From: DATGPD01 sp041398565
GTDB taxonomy: Bacteria > Planctomycetota > UBA1135 > UBA2386
DNA length: 64,000 nt
Assembly: GCA_041398565.1 (NCBI GenBank)
Contig: JAWKUN010000002.1
Location: 1,674,001 to 1,738,000, forward strand
Reading direction: 5' to 3'
The translations under genes and the position numbers were made by a program. Numbering within the stretch: position 1 is the stretch's first letter; each line of letters begins with the position of its first letter. Shown here in pieces: positions 1-9,466 of this stretch. The notes under the pieces were generated by a model. The model was not told the origin of the DNA. It saw only the letters and a program-made list of their open reading frames with translations, and made no database searches.

Positions 1-735
1 GATCAACTTGTCGTCGAGGCCCTCGGGCTGCGCGGCGACCAGGAGGTCGACGAGGTTGAAGAACATGCGCAGCGGCTGCGGCGCGACCTTGCTCGCCGCA
101 AGCTGCTGCTTGATGTCGGGCGGCAGGCGGCCGACGTCGATGCCGGCGGCCGTCTCGTATTCGACGATCCCGCTCAGCTCCTTGGCCGCCCGCGCTTTGT
201 CGAGGGCGAGCAGCTGGTTGCCGGCCTGGATCCGGATGCGATTGGACACCGGCACCTCGAGGCCGCGCAGGCACGTCACCAAGACGTCGACAGTGCGCGG
301 CTGGTCGACGCGCGCCATCGCCTCGAGGATCCAGCGGGTCAGCTCGTCGTCCTTGCCGGGGATGCTCGACCGCCAGGCGGCGTTCAGCGCGTCGAAGGCG
401 TCGGCGCCGAGATCGGCGAAGGCCGACAGGATGTCCTCGACGCGCTGTTTGATCCGCGGGATCTCGTGCTGCGGCGTGGTGGACAGGTCGAGGAGCGGGG
501 CCCAGTGGCGCAGCTGCTCGATCAGGGCCGCGACGCCCAGCCCCTTGCTGCCGCGCTCGAAGCGGAACAGCTGGACGGCGCGCTCGAGGCGTTCCTGCGC
601 GGCGTTCGAGGCCTCCAGGCGCGCGACCAGGACGTCGTTGCGCTGGCGCAGGTCGAACCAAGCAGCGACGGTCGCCGCCAGGCTCAGCAGGACCAGGAGA
701 GTGAGCAGAAAGCGGTTCGGTCGAGTCTCCGGCAT
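1..735 (-). CDS. Membrane-anchored helical-repeat protein, partial (C-terminus outside window)
   Basis: Read on the minus strand from an ATG at 735, the frame stays open to the window edge for 245 codons, so the gene is cut at its 3' side. The product starts MPETRPNRFLLTLLVLL, giving one N-terminal membrane segment (about residues 8-26) followed by a short heptad-like stretch (about 30-58), then alternating helices rich in Leu and Ala that resemble HEAT/ARM repeats. I recognise no catalytic motif. It is divergent from the lipoprotein gene at 1117. Frame choice rests on the membrane anchor and on a composition typical of real proteins; the opposite-strand frames here are Arg/Ser-rich and look like shadows. 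Function unknown; a scaffolding role is only a guess. Confidence 0.75.
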   Translation of the reverse strand, partial: MPETRPNRFLLTLLVLLSLAATVAAWFDLRQRNDVLVARLEASNAAQERLERAVQLFRFERGSKGLGVAALIEQLRHWAPLLDLSTTPQHEIPRIKQRVEDILSAFADLGADAFDALNAAWRSSIPGKDDELTRWILEAMARVDQPRTVDVLVTCLRGLEVPVSNRIRIQAGNQLLALDKARAAKELSGIVEYETAAGIDVGRLPPDIKQQLAASKVAPQPLRMFFNLVDLLVAAQPEGLDDKLI

Positions 736-1116
736 GGCAGGTGGAAGAAACTGGGCTGGCAGCGGGCAGCGGTCCGGGGCGAGCCGGAGCGCAGAACAGT
801 GCGATCCCGAACACTTCTTCTGAGACTTTCCGCTCGTTCGCAAGGGCCGACGCGGCTTCGCCTCGCTTCGTCGCCACCGCCCGAGCGTCGCGACGGCCCC
901 CAAGTCCTCGACGCCGACGCAACTTCCGACGTCGGAGCGGGATCGGCCGCTGGAGCATTCCACGGCATGAATGTTGGGTTATGCTCCCGGCCCCCCATCC
1001 TCGGCAGTGCTTCGCCGCGCCGGCCGACACAGCGAGTATCTTTTTTCTGCGGTGTCGGCCGCGGCGTCGTCGACGCTGTTGCGGCTCACTAGTACGCCCT
1101 TCCTCCAAGACCCAAG
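736..1116. other. Divergent intergenic region with one long-loop hairpin
   Basis: This 381-bp stretch separates two divergent genes and must hold both promoters, but I cannot assign clear -35/-10 boxes. The only evident structure is a 10-bp inverted repeat (CGGCCGACAC at 1021-1030, complement at 1052-1061) enclosing a 21-nt loop that contains TTTTTT, in the 5' leader of the lipoprotein gene at 1117. It could be a leader hairpin or an operator. No small gene is convincing here. Confidence 0.45.
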
Positions 1117-3756
1117 ATGCAGGCCCGTACCTTTGCCCTCCCCGCCCTCGCGACCGCGCTCCTCGCCCTGGCGAGCTGCTCGAGCGGGGGTGGCGCCGCT
1201 TCGGCGACCGCTCCGTCGTGCGACGACGGCTCCGGCACCAACGCCGGGTCCCAAGCGTTCTGCGTCGTCGCCTGCAACCTGGGATGTGGGGCCGTGGGTT
1301 GCTCGATCACGGAGATCGCCCAGAACCAGCCGATCACCTTCGTGTTCAACCGCCCGGTCGATCCGAGCTCGGTCAGCTTCGCGAGCATCCAGATCAAGAC
1401 CGAGACCGGCGAGGAGCCGGTCGGGTCCTTCCTGGTGAACGGCGACAAGGTGACCTTCGCGCCCGAAGTGCAGGTCGTCGGCAACAGCAGCTTCTTCGGC
1501 TTCAAGAACGGCGCGACCTACTCGCTGCTCATCCGTAAGGGCGGGGCCGGCGTGCCCACCGTGCGCTCGGACTCGGGGCAGCCGCCGAGCCGCGACGTGC
1601 TGTGCAACCTGCGCGTGTCGCGCGGCATCGTCGACCTCGACGGTGCGCCGCCGCGCGCGACGCTCGTCACGCCGACGCAGGCTTCGGACGTTTCGCGCGA
1701 CACGCGCATCGTGCTCGAGTTCAGCGAGATCCTCGACCGGGCGCCGTTCCGCGGCAGCCTCGCCGATCTGCCGGTCAAGTTCGACGTGCGCCGCACGGTG
1801 CTCAACGGCTCCACGCGCGAGTGCGATCTCAGCGACAAGGTGGCGTTGCGCGGCTCGGTGCGCCTCGACCAGGACACCGCTCGGCAGATCTCGATCCTGA
1901 CCCTGGTGCCTGGCGACCGTCTGCCGTCCGACGCGTGCATCGAGATCCAGGTGACCACCGCCGTGCGCGACGTCGCCGGCACCTCGGCGCGCCCGCAGGT
2001 GTTCCGCTTCCTGGTCGAGCACACGCCGCCCGTGGCCCGGACCTTGGTCGAAGAGTTCCTTTCGCAGCAGAACCTCGACTCCGACCGGTCGGCCGGGGAG
2101 TGGTCGGGTGGCGTCGTCAGCCCGGCGCAGGTGGGCGGCTCCGGGCGGCACGGCGAGTTCGACCTGAGCCTGCTCGAGAGCCTCGGCGGTGGCAGCTACC
2201 TCTGGGATCTGGATCGCGACGAACTCAACGGCAACCGTGGCTTCCTGGTGCCCGCCGCCCGGACCCTGACGGGCGAGGACGAATTCGTGGCCGACGGCGA
2301 GTTCCACTTCTCGCGACTGGTCGTGCCCGCCAACACCACGGTGCAGGTGGTGGGCAGCTCGCCCTTGCGCCTGTTCGTGCGCGGTCGTTGCGAGATCCAG
2401 GGCACCCTCGACTTGCGCGGCGCGTCGGCGACCCCGAACTTCCCGGCGCGTCCGGACGTCGCCGTCGACCTCCCCGGTCAGGCGGCCTCGGTCGGCGGCC
2501 CCGGTGGTGGCGACGGTGGTTCGGGCGGCTCCCTCGAGCACGACATGGGAACGCCGGCCAACCCCAACAAGGCGCTCTTCGATGGCCAGCCTGGTGCGGC
2601 GGGTTGGGTCGATGCACAGCACGGCTACCTCGCGCAAGCGATGGCTCGAGGTGGTGGCGGCTCGCGGCAGTGGCCGACCAGCGGCCTCAACTCCTCGATC
2701 CAGTTCACCTACCTCGGCGTCGTTTCCTTGATGGCGCCCTCGCCCGGCGGCGGTGGTGGCTTCCTGCGGGCCGGCGGCGCCGGCGTCAACAGCAGCGAGC
2801 CGATCGTCGTTCGGCAGGCCGACTCCGCCGGCGGTGGCGCTCTAGATGTCACCGCCCTCGATCCGCTGGGTCGCACCTCGCTCCAGCACTTCCTGCTCGG
2901 CGGCGCCGGCGGCGGCGGCGGCGGCGCCCACACCTACTTCCGCGCCCTCGGCGAGAGCTTGCTTTGGTGCGCGGGGGGAGCCGGCGGTGGTGGCGGCGGC
3001 GCGCTCCTTCTGCGCGTCGGACGCGAGATGGTGACCGGCCCGGCGGCCGTCATCGACGTCAGCGGCGGCGCCGGCGCCGACGTCACCACGAGCACCCCGC
3101 TGCGCCTCGGCCCGGCCACGCCGGGCGGCGGCGGCAGCGGCGGGTCGGTGCTCATGCAGGCGGGCACCGACTACTCCCTCGAGGGCCGCGTGCGCGCGCT
3201 CGGTGGCGCTGGCGGCTCGCTCGACTTCGCGCTGGGTGGCAACTTCGACCACATCACGCTCGATGGCGGCGACGGCTCCGACGGCTACATCCGCGTCGAG
3301 GCGCCGACCGCGCCCTCGCTCGGCAACGTCGGCGACCTCGATCCGCCGGCGACCGCTGCCAACGTCGGGACGCTCACCGACCGCGACCAGGTGGTGGCGT
3401 TGCAGTCGGTGTTCCTCAATCTGTCCGACGTGTTCCCGCCCAACTGGACGGGCTACGAACTCGAGGCCGACGTCGACAACGTGCCGGTCGTCTACAGCGA
3501 CAACCCGTCCCTGGGTGGCGGCCAGCGCGCCGTGCCGTTCCAGACCGCCGTCGGCCTGGTGGCACAGGCCGGCAAGGACGACGCCGGCACCATCGTGCCC
3601 GCCGGGCCGTGGCGCCAGTTCGTCGGCGCGTTCGGCGGCACCGCCGGCAGCGTCACCGAGGACGGTGCCGTCTCGATCCGTTTCCAGTTGGTTCTCGACT
3701 ACCGGCGCGCCTCGACGATCGTCGTTCGCAAGCTGACGTTCCACTACGAGAACTGA
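1117..3756 (+). CDS. Glycine-rich Ig-like lipoprotein, first of a tandem pair
   Basis: This 879-residue protein starts with a type II signal peptide; the lipobox LASC places the lipidated Cys at residue 21. A Cys cluster with spacing C-x3-C-x3-C-x4-C lies at residues 49-62. Two segments (about 62-125 and 180-310) look like SbsA/Big_5 Ig-like domains, with phrases such as ITFVFNRPVDPSSV and TRIVLEFSEIL. From about residue 400 to 730 come strands of the form 'I-x-G-x-L-D-L-x-G' and very glycine-rich tracts, as in beta-helix or adhesin-like surfaces. The C-terminal 130 residues are again beta-rich. It is followed 38 bp later by a paralogue of the same architecture, so the two are probably co-transcribed. 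Role inferred: outer surface lipoprotein; ligand unknown. Confidence 0.88.
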   Translation: MQARTFALPALATALLALASCSSGGGAASATAPSCDDGSGTNAGSQAFCVVACNLGCGAVGCSITEIAQNQPITFVFNRPVDPSSVSFASIQIKTETGEEPVGSFLVNGDKVTFAPEVQVVGNSSFFGFKNGATYSLLIRKGGAGVPTVRSDSGQPPSRDVLCNLRVSRGIVDLDGAPPRATLVTPTQASDVSRDTRIVLEFSEILDRAPFRGSLADLPVKFDVRRTVLNGSTRECDLSDKVALRGSVRLDQDTARQISILTLVPGDRLPSDACIEIQVTTAVRDVAGTSARPQVFRFLVEHTPPVARTLVEEFLSQQNLDSDRSAGEWSGGVVSPAQVGGSGRHGEFDLSLLESLGGGSYLWDLDRDELNGNRGFLVPAARTLTGEDEFVADGEFHFSRLVVPANTTVQVVGSSPLRLFVRGRCEIQGTLDLRGASATPNFPARPDVAVDLPGQAASVGGPGGGDGGSGGSLEHDMGTPANPNKALFDGQPGAAGWVDAQHGYLAQAMARGGGGSRQWPTSGLNSSIQFTYLGVVSLMAPSPGGGGGFLRAGGAGVNSSEPIVVRQADSAGGGALDVTALDPLGRTSLQHFLLGGAGGGGGGAHTYFRALGESLLWCAGGAGGGGGGALLLRVGREMVTGPAAVIDVSGGAGADVTTSTPLRLGPATPGGGGSGGSVLMQAGTDYSLEGRVRALGGAGGSLDFALGGNFDHITLDGGDGSDGYIRVEAPTAPSLGNVGDLDPPATAANVGTLTDRDQVVALQSVFLNLSDVFPPNWTGYELEADVDNVPVVYSDNPSLGGGQRAVPFQTAVGLVAQAGKDDAGTIVPAGPWRQFVGAFGGTAGSVTEDGAVSIRFQLVLDYRRASTIVVRKLTFHYEN

Positions 3757-3794
3757 GCACCCCTCTCCAACCAGCCCTCCGTCTCCACATACTC

Positions 3795-6365
3795 ATGCAG
3801 ATTCGACCTGATCGCCTCGCGGCGTCGTCTGCCCTCGCGCTGCTGGCCATGCTCTCGGGTTGCTCGGGCGGAAGCTCGGGGGCCGCGAACCTCAGCCCGG
3901 CGCGTTGTGCGGCAACCACCGCCACCAAGTTCTGCTTGGTGTCGTGCAACCTCGGTTGCTCGAACACGGAGTGCAGCGTGTCGCAGATCGCCCAGAATCA
4001 GCCGATCACGTTGACCTTCAGTCAACCGGTCGATCCGAATTCGGTGAACTCCGGCACGGTGCTGCTGCGCACGCAGAGCGGGGAGCCGCCCATCGGCGAC
4101 CTGCTGCTGAACGGCAACACGATCACTTTCCAGCCCAAGATCGAGATCCAGGGTGGGGTCACCTTCTTCGGCTTCCGCGCCAACGAGACCTACGTGCTGA
4201 CCCTGCCGGCCGGCACGGGTGGCGCCTCGCTGCAGTCGGTGTCCGGTGAGGCTCTCGGCGCTCGCGTCACGTGCCAGCTGGTGGTCAGCCGCGGCATCAT
4301 CGATCTCGATGACCGCCCGCCGGTGCCGACCCTGCTGTCGCCGACCGAGACCACCGGGGTCAGCCGCGGCACGACCATCGTCGTGGAGTTCAGCGAGCTC
4401 ATCGACGCGGCGCCGTTCGCCGGCACGGGCGAGGGTTCGCCCATCGAGTTCTCGGTGAGCCGAGCCGTGCCGTCGGGTGGCAGCGTGGTGTGCGACGACC
4501 TGGCCCCGCGCGTGCCGCTTCCCGGTGTGCCGCGGGTCGTCCTCGACCCGGTCCGCAACAAGACCACGGTTTCGTTCCGTCCGAGCCTGCAGATGCCTGG
4601 CGACACGTGCGTCGAGGTGCGGGTGACGGACCGCGTGCGCGATCTGTCGGGACGCGCGGCGGACCCGGTGCTCTACCGCTTCGTCACCGAGACGGCGCCG
4701 CCCGAGGACGTCGCAGTGATCGAAGAGTTCGATGGTGATTCCCGTCTGGACGCCGAGTCGTCGTCGACGACGTGGGCGAACGGGGTCGCCGTTCCCGGGC
4801 GCCTCGGCGGGTCCGGTCTGCACGGTGAGTTCGATCCGGCCTACGGCACCAACCTGGGCAGCGGGCTCTACCAGTGGGACCTCGACGTCGCGGGCGGCAT
4901 CGTGTTCCCTGCCGATCGAACGCTGTCGGGTCGCGAGGAGCGTGTGACCGACGGCGCCTTCGAGTTCACGAAGTTCCACGTGCCGGCGGGCACGACGGTT
5001 CGCTTCGTCGGCACCAAGGCGCCGCGCATCCGCGTGCGCGGGGAAGTGTTGATCGAGGGCACGATCGACGTGTCGGGCCTGGCGCAAGGGCAGCTCGCCA
5101 CGGCGCTCCTTCCCAACGGCCAGGCCGGCGGCCCCGGCGGTCCGGGCGGCGGACGCGGCGGCAACGGTGCCGACCAGTCGAACGGATCCAGCGGCTTCGA
5201 TGGCGCCGACGGCGCTGACGTCGTCGTGTCGGCGACGCACGCCTACGCGGGGCGCGCGGCCGGGACCGGCGGCCCTGGCGCGCCGCAGTTCCCTGCCGAC
5301 AACAACGGGGTCACCCACAACTACCTCACGCAATGCGTGCAGGTGCCACCCGGCGCCGGCGGCGGCGGCTACTGGACGGCGGGCGGCGCGGGACACGCGC
5401 TGCAGGCGCCGAACACGCCGCCCGAGCTCGGGCCCGACGTCGTCGGCGGTACCGCCTTCCAGCTGTTCCCGTTGATCGGCGGCGTGTCGTCCCTCGACCA
5501 CTTCCTGGTCGGCGGCTCGGGCGGCGGCGGCGGCGGCGGCCACATCTACGGCCACCGCGATGGCACGCCCATCATGTGGAAGGTCGGGACCGGCGGCACC
5601 GGGGGCGGCGGCGCCCTGGCCATCCGCTGCGGCGGCACCATGGTGATCACCACCGCGCAGCCCGCGGTGGCGATCAGGGCCCGCGGTGGCGACCCGTTCG
5701 GCAACTACCAGCACCAGACGCAGGGTCCGCCCGGCCCGGCGGGCGGCGGCTCGGGTGGCACCGTTCTGCTGCAGTCCGCCAAGTCGATGATCGCCCAGGG
5801 CGTGATCGACATCTCCGGTGGCCTGGGCGTGTGGATCCGGCCCGGCGCGTCGCAGGCGCTGCGCGTCGAGACGCGGGGCGGCGACGGGGCTCCGGGCTTC
5901 GTGCGCGCCGAGGTGCCGGGCAACCCGACGATCGGTCTGTTGCAGAACGTGCGGCCGGCCGCCGACCCGAGCATGGTCGGGCCGCTCCTCGACAACGACG
6001 ACCGCTCGGGCTTCGTCACGCGCTGGTATGCGACCCGGCAGATCTTTCCGCCGACGTTCCAGCGCTACGAGGTCGAAGCGGTGGTGGATGGCAATCCCGT
6101 CACCTTCAGCGACGACCCGGCGCACGGGGTTTGGGCGCCGATCGGCGCGGGCACGGCCATCGAAGTGATGTTCCAGGGGGCGGACGTCGACCCGCGCGAT
6201 GGTTCGTTGGTCGGCATCCCCACCGAGTGGCGCAGCACGGTCGGTGCGCACCAGGGGCAGCCAGGCATCGCCGGCGAGTCCATCGACGGATTCCGTTTCA
6301 CGCTGGTGTTCAACCGGCGAGCCGGGGTCGAGATCCGCAAGGTCAGCGTGATCTTCCGGCTCTGA
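3795..6365 (+). CDS. Glycine-rich Ig-like lipoprotein, second of a tandem pair
   Basis: This 856-residue paralogue of the upstream gene shares its order of parts: signal peptide with lipobox LSGC (Cys 23), C-x3-C-x3-C-x4-C cluster (residues 47-60), two Big_5-like domains, a strand-rich 'V-x-G-x-I-D-V-S-G' segment, long glycine tracts (about 430-690) and a beta-rich end. The frame is open far upstream, but only the ATG at 3795 gives a proper signal peptide. Shared phrases include IAQNQPIT, PVDPNSV and FFGFR/FFGFK. The two copies differ at most other positions, so the duplication is old and both copies have been kept. Function unknown; surface display is inferred from lipidation and composition. 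Confidence 0.88.
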   Translation: MQIRPDRLAASSALALLAMLSGCSGGSSGAANLSPARCAATTATKFCLVSCNLGCSNTECSVSQIAQNQPITLTFSQPVDPNSVNSGTVLLRTQSGEPPIGDLLLNGNTITFQPKIEIQGGVTFFGFRANETYVLTLPAGTGGASLQSVSGEALGARVTCQLVVSRGIIDLDDRPPVPTLLSPTETTGVSRGTTIVVEFSELIDAAPFAGTGEGSPIEFSVSRAVPSGGSVVCDDLAPRVPLPGVPRVVLDPVRNKTTVSFRPSLQMPGDTCVEVRVTDRVRDLSGRAADPVLYRFVTETAPPEDVAVIEEFDGDSRLDAESSSTTWANGVAVPGRLGGSGLHGEFDPAYGTNLGSGLYQWDLDVAGGIVFPADRTLSGREERVTDGAFEFTKFHVPAGTTVRFVGTKAPRIRVRGEVLIEGTIDVSGLAQGQLATALLPNGQAGGPGGPGGGRGGNGADQSNGSSGFDGADGADVVVSATHAYAGRAAGTGGPGAPQFPADNNGVTHNYLTQCVQVPPGAGGGGYWTAGGAGHALQAPNTPPELGPDVVGGTAFQLFPLIGGVSSLDHFLVGGSGGGGGGGHIYGHRDGTPIMWKVGTGGTGGGGALAIRCGGTMVITTAQPAVAIRARGGDPFGNYQHQTQGPPGPAGGGSGGTVLLQSAKSMIAQGVIDISGGLGVWIRPGASQALRVETRGGDGAPGFVRAEVPGNPTIGLLQNVRPAADPSMVGPLLDNDDRSGFVTRWYATRQIFPPTFQRYEVEAVVDGNPVTFSDDPAHGVWAPIGAGTAIEVMFQGADVDPRDGSLVGIPTEWRSTVGAHQGQPGIAGESIDGFRFTLVFNRRAGVEIRKVSVIFRL

Positions 6366-6454
6366 GCGGCACGGCCTGCCCGCCTGGCGACCCGATCCCC
6401 CTTGGGCGCCAGCGTCCCATCCTGGCGCCGGGGCAGCCTGGGCGCGCTGGCCGC

Positions 6455-7660
6455 GTGCTGCGCGCGGCGCACGTCTGGCTGTCGCCGGCACGGGTGTTGT
6501 CACCGGGGGAGATCGTGCTCGACTCCGTCGGCCGCGTTGCGGCCGTCCGCCCGGCTCGGCGAGGACCGGTCGCGCCTTGGCTCCTGGCGCCGGGCCTGGT
6601 CGACGCGCACGTGCACCTGCAGCTGCCGGCGTTGCCGGGCGCGCCGCGCGCCTTCGTGCCCTGGTTGCAGCGCGTCATCGACAGCCGTCGCGTCGAGGAT
6701 CCGCACGCGGTGGCTGCCAAGAGCACGGCCGCGGCGCTCCTCGAACTGCAGCGTTCGGGTTGCACGGCGGTGGGCGAGATCGACTCGCTCGGGACCAGCC
6801 CGGCGTTGCTCGGCGCGGCCGGTATGGCCGGTCGCGTCTACCAGGAAGTTCTCGGCTTCGACCTCGACGCCGAGGACGCGGCCGAGCTGGTGCGTGCGCG
6901 TCGTCGTCGTGCCTCGAAGGACCTGAGCTCCGGTCTGTCGCCGCACGCTCCCTACTCGTGCTCGATGGCGCTCGTCCGCGCGGCGCGGCGCAGCGCCTCG
7001 CACATCGCGGTGCACGTCGCCGAGGCCGAAGAGGAGGTGCGTCTGCTGCGCGCGGGGACGGGGCCGTTGCGCGCCCTCCTGCAGCGGTTGGGGCGCTGGC
7101 GGCCGCGGGCGCGGCCGCCGGGATGCTCGCCGGTGGCGTGGCTCGATGCGTGCGGTGCACTCGATCGCCGTACGCTTCTGATCCACCTGCAAGAGGCCGG
7201 CGCCGATGACATCGAGCTGGTGGCTCGCCGGCGTGCGCCGGTCGTGGTCTGTCCGCCCACGATCGATTACTTCGGCCGCCAGCCTCCCGACGTGCCAGCA
7301 TGGCGGCGTGCGGGCATCGTGGTCGCCCTCGGCACCGACTCGCGTGCCAGCAGCCGCGGGCCGCTTTCGATGGTGCGGGCGATGGCCTCGGCGCGGCGCA
7401 TGTGGCCGTCGCTGCCTCCCGCCTGCGTCCTCGACCTGGCCACCCGGGCGGGGGGCCTGGCGATCGGCCGTCCGAGCCTCGGTCGCATCGTGGTCGGTGG
7501 TCGCGCCGACCTGTGCGCGTTCGACCTGAACAGCCTCGACCGGGCCGGCGCCGCGTCGCACTCCTCGGCCGAGGTGGTCGACGCGGCCACGCGCGGCCGG
7601 CTGCCGGTGGTGGGCACCTGGCTTCGCGGGCAGCGTGTCTTCGTGTGTGAACAGTCCTGA
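6455..7660 (+). CDS. Amidohydrolase-superfamily deaminase/hydrolase
   Basis: A 401-residue cytosolic amidohydrolase of the chlorohydrolase/deaminase type. Metal ligands are visible in order: DAHVH (about residue 50), a His in HVAEAEEEV (about 186), and the catalytic Asp in GTDSRASS (about 292); SPHAPY near 162 is a common substrate-loop motif of this group, which includes guanine, S-adenosylhomocysteine and aminofutalosine deaminases. The C-terminal part returns to the composite beta-sandwich (GRIVVGGRADLCAFDL). I start at GTG 6455 because it begins just before that N-terminal sandwich; the frame is open further up inside the preceding gene, which is not credible. Substrate cannot be decided from sequence. 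It leads a run of closely packed genes ending at 13034. Confidence 0.82.
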   Translation: MLRAAHVWLSPARVLSPGEIVLDSVGRVAAVRPARRGPVAPWLLAPGLVDAHVHLQLPALPGAPRAFVPWLQRVIDSRRVEDPHAVAAKSTAAALLELQRSGCTAVGEIDSLGTSPALLGAAGMAGRVYQEVLGFDLDAEDAAELVRARRRRASKDLSSGLSPHAPYSCSMALVRAARRSASHIAVHVAEAEEEVRLLRAGTGPLRALLQRLGRWRPRARPPGCSPVAWLDACGALDRRTLLIHLQEAGADDIELVARRRAPVVVCPPTIDYFGRQPPDVPAWRRAGIVVALGTDSRASSRGPLSMVRAMASARRMWPSLPPACVLDLATRAGGLAIGRPSLGRIVVGGRADLCAFDLNSLDRAGAASHSSAEVVDAATRGRLPVVGTWLRGQRVFVCEQS

Positions 7661-7725
7661 ACGTGGACGTGCGCGTGTTCGCGACATGGCCTACCATCAC
7701 GAGTTGCGGCCACGCCGCATCTCCG

Positions 7726-8715
7726 ATGGACGCCTTCCTCGACCTCCTGCGGACCCGCCAGTCGTTCTGGCTGAGCGGGCATGAGAACCCCGATGGCGAC
7801 TGCATCGGCGCCCAAGTCGCGTTGTTCCATTTGCTGCGACAGCTCGGCAAGGACGTGACGATCCTCAATCCCGATCCGCCGCAGCCCAGCCTCGACTTCG
7901 TGACGCACGACACGCCGTTTGCCGCGTACGGCGGCTCGGGCGAGCTTCCGGCGGCGGAGGTCCTGGTGCTGCTCGACTGCGCGTGGATCGAACGGCTCGG
8001 GGCGCTCGGCCGCGAGGTTCGAGAGCATCGGCCGGCCGTCGTCGCGGTCCTCGACCACCACGTCGGCAGCGAGGCCGGCGACGGCGACGTTTGCTACGTC
8101 GATGCGGCGGCCCCGTCGACTGGCTCGCTCGTGCACCGTCTCTACCAAGCCCTGAGCCAGCCGGTCAGCGCGCCTGCGGCGGAGGGGATCTTCCTGTCGC
8201 TGGTGGCCGACACCGGCTGGTTTCGCTACTCGAACACCACGCCGGAGGTGCTGCGCACGGCGGCCGCGATGCTCGAGGTCGGGGTCGACGCCTCGCTCGT
8301 CTACGACGAGATGTTCCGGCGCAACCACCCTGACACGGTGGCTCTGCTGGCCCACGGGCTCGGCCGGACCGAACGGGTCGTCGACGGCCGCTACGCGTTC
8401 GCGGTGCTGGACCGTGCGTCCATGGACCACAGCCGACGGGTCGGCTTCGACACCGACGCGGTCATGGAGCCGCTGCGCTCGGTCGCCGGCACGGAGGTGG
8501 TCGCGCTGTTCAAGGAACTCGGTCCGAATCTGGTCAAGCTGTCGCTGCGCGCCGTGCGAGACGTCGACGTCCAGGCCATCGCCAAGGAATTCGGCGGCGG
8601 CGGGCACAAGAAGGCGGCCGGTGCGCAGTTGCGCATGCCGATGGCCGAGGCGGTGCTGACCGTGCGCACCAAGGTCGAACAAGCCATCGCGAGGGCGGCA
8701 GCACGCGCAACGTGA
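7726..8715 (+). CDS. nrnA: DHH/DHHA1 phosphoesterase, NrnA-like (nanoRNase/pAp phosphatase)
   Basis: A 329-residue protein with the two-domain DHH plan: motif I in GHENPDGDCIGAQ near the N-terminus, Asp in LLDCAWIERLG, the DHH signature in DHHVGS (about residue 110), an Asp in VADTGWFRYS, and the DHHA1 glycine motif GGGGHKKAAG (about residue 290). This family degrades short oligoribonucleotides and/or dephosphorylates 3'-phosphoadenosine 5'-phosphate with Mn2+. The length matches NrnA. ATG 7726 fits the start of the domain; GTG 7663 would add 21 unrelated residues. Its stop overlaps the GTG of the next gene (GTGA), indicating translational coupling. A c-di-nucleotide substrate is possible for relatives, but no GGDEF or PAS domain is attached here. 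Confidence 0.88.
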   Translation: MDAFLDLLRTRQSFWLSGHENPDGDCIGAQVALFHLLRQLGKDVTILNPDPPQPSLDFVTHDTPFAAYGGSGELPAAEVLVLLDCAWIERLGALGREVREHRPAVVAVLDHHVGSEAGDGDVCYVDAAAPSTGSLVHRLYQALSQPVSAPAAEGIFLSLVADTGWFRYSNTTPEVLRTAAAMLEVGVDASLVYDEMFRRNHPDTVALLAHGLGRTERVVDGRYAFAVLDRASMDHSRRVGFDTDAVMEPLRSVAGTEVVALFKELGPNLVKLSLRAVRDVDVQAIAKEFGGGGHKKAAGAQLRMPMAEAVLTVRTKVEQAIARAAARAT

Positions 8716-9464
8716 GGTCGTTCGCCCTCATCTCGGACATCCACAGCAACATCGAGGCGCTGGAGGCGGTCTTCCGGCGCATCGACGACCTCGGCGTCGA
8801 GGACGTCATGTGCCTGGGCGACGTGGTGGGCTACGGCGCCGACCCCGAGCCATGCCTGCGTCTCATCATGGATCGTTGCCGCTGGACGATCATGGGCAAC
8901 CACGACTGGGGGTTGTTCAACAGCCTGGAGGAGTTCAACCCCTGGGCGCGGGAGGCGCTGCACTACACCCGCAGACGGTTGAAGCCCAGCCTCTGGCATC
9001 CGCGCCGCAAGGCGATGTGGGACTTCCTGTCCAACCTGCCCGAGCGGATGGAGGAGCAGGGATTCCTGTTCGTGCACGGGTCGCCGCGCAACCCGATCAT
9101 GGAGTACGTGTTGAAGAGCGACGGTTTCCTCGAGCCGGAGAAGATGGTGGCGATCTTCGCGCTCGTCGACCGTCCCTGCTTCGTCGGTCACACGCACTGG
9201 CCGGGCGTCCATCGCTCCGACTTCCGGTTCACGCAGGCCACCGACGAGCAGCGGGTGTTCAAGATCGGCGGCGAGCCGGCGATCTTCAACGTCGGCAGCG
9301 TCGGGCAGCCGCGCGACTCCGACCCTCGCGCTTCGTTCGCGGTAGTCGACGACGATACTGTGGAGATCCATCGGGTCGCGTACGACTACCGCCCCACGCA
9401 GGCGAAGATCATCGCGGCGCGCCTGCACCCGGCGCTCGCCGAACGCCTGGCGCGGGGACGCTGA
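8712..9464 (+). CDS. Calcineurin-like metallophosphoesterase
   Basis: A 250-residue metallophosphoesterase with all five metal-site blocks: SDIHSN (residue 8), GDVVGYG (about 37), GNHDWG (about 61), VHGSPRNP (about 120) and GHTHWP (about 159). This arrangement resembles small bacterial YfcE/diadenosine-type phosphodiesterases; the natural substrate is not predictable. It starts at a GTG overlapping the NrnA stop by 4 nt and is followed after 2 nt by cutA, so it belongs to the same transcript. Pairing with an NrnA-like enzyme suggests nucleotide or RNA turnover, which is inference. Confidence 0.88.
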   Translation: MRSFALISDIHSNIEALEAVFRRIDDLGVEDVMCLGDVVGYGADPEPCLRLIMDRCRWTIMGNHDWGLFNSLEEFNPWAREALHYTRRRLKPSLWHPRRKAMWDFLSNLPERMEEQGFLFVHGSPRNPIMEYVLKSDGFLEPEKMVAIFALVDRPCFVGHTHWPGVHRSDFRFTQATDEQRVFKIGGEPAIFNVGSVGQPRDSDPRASFAVVDDDTVEIHRVAYDYRPTQAKIIAARLHPALAERLARGR

Positions 9465-9466
9465 CC

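Noticed and set aside
8..823. Plus-strand coding region at the left edge
   Set aside because: The translation is Ser/Arg-rich with no domain; the minus strand encodes a sensible membrane-anchored helical protein over the same bases.
1021..1061. Riboswitch in the leader of the first lipoprotein gene
   Set aside because: There is a single long-loop stem and no conserved motif of a known riboswitch class; the downstream gene has no metabolic role.
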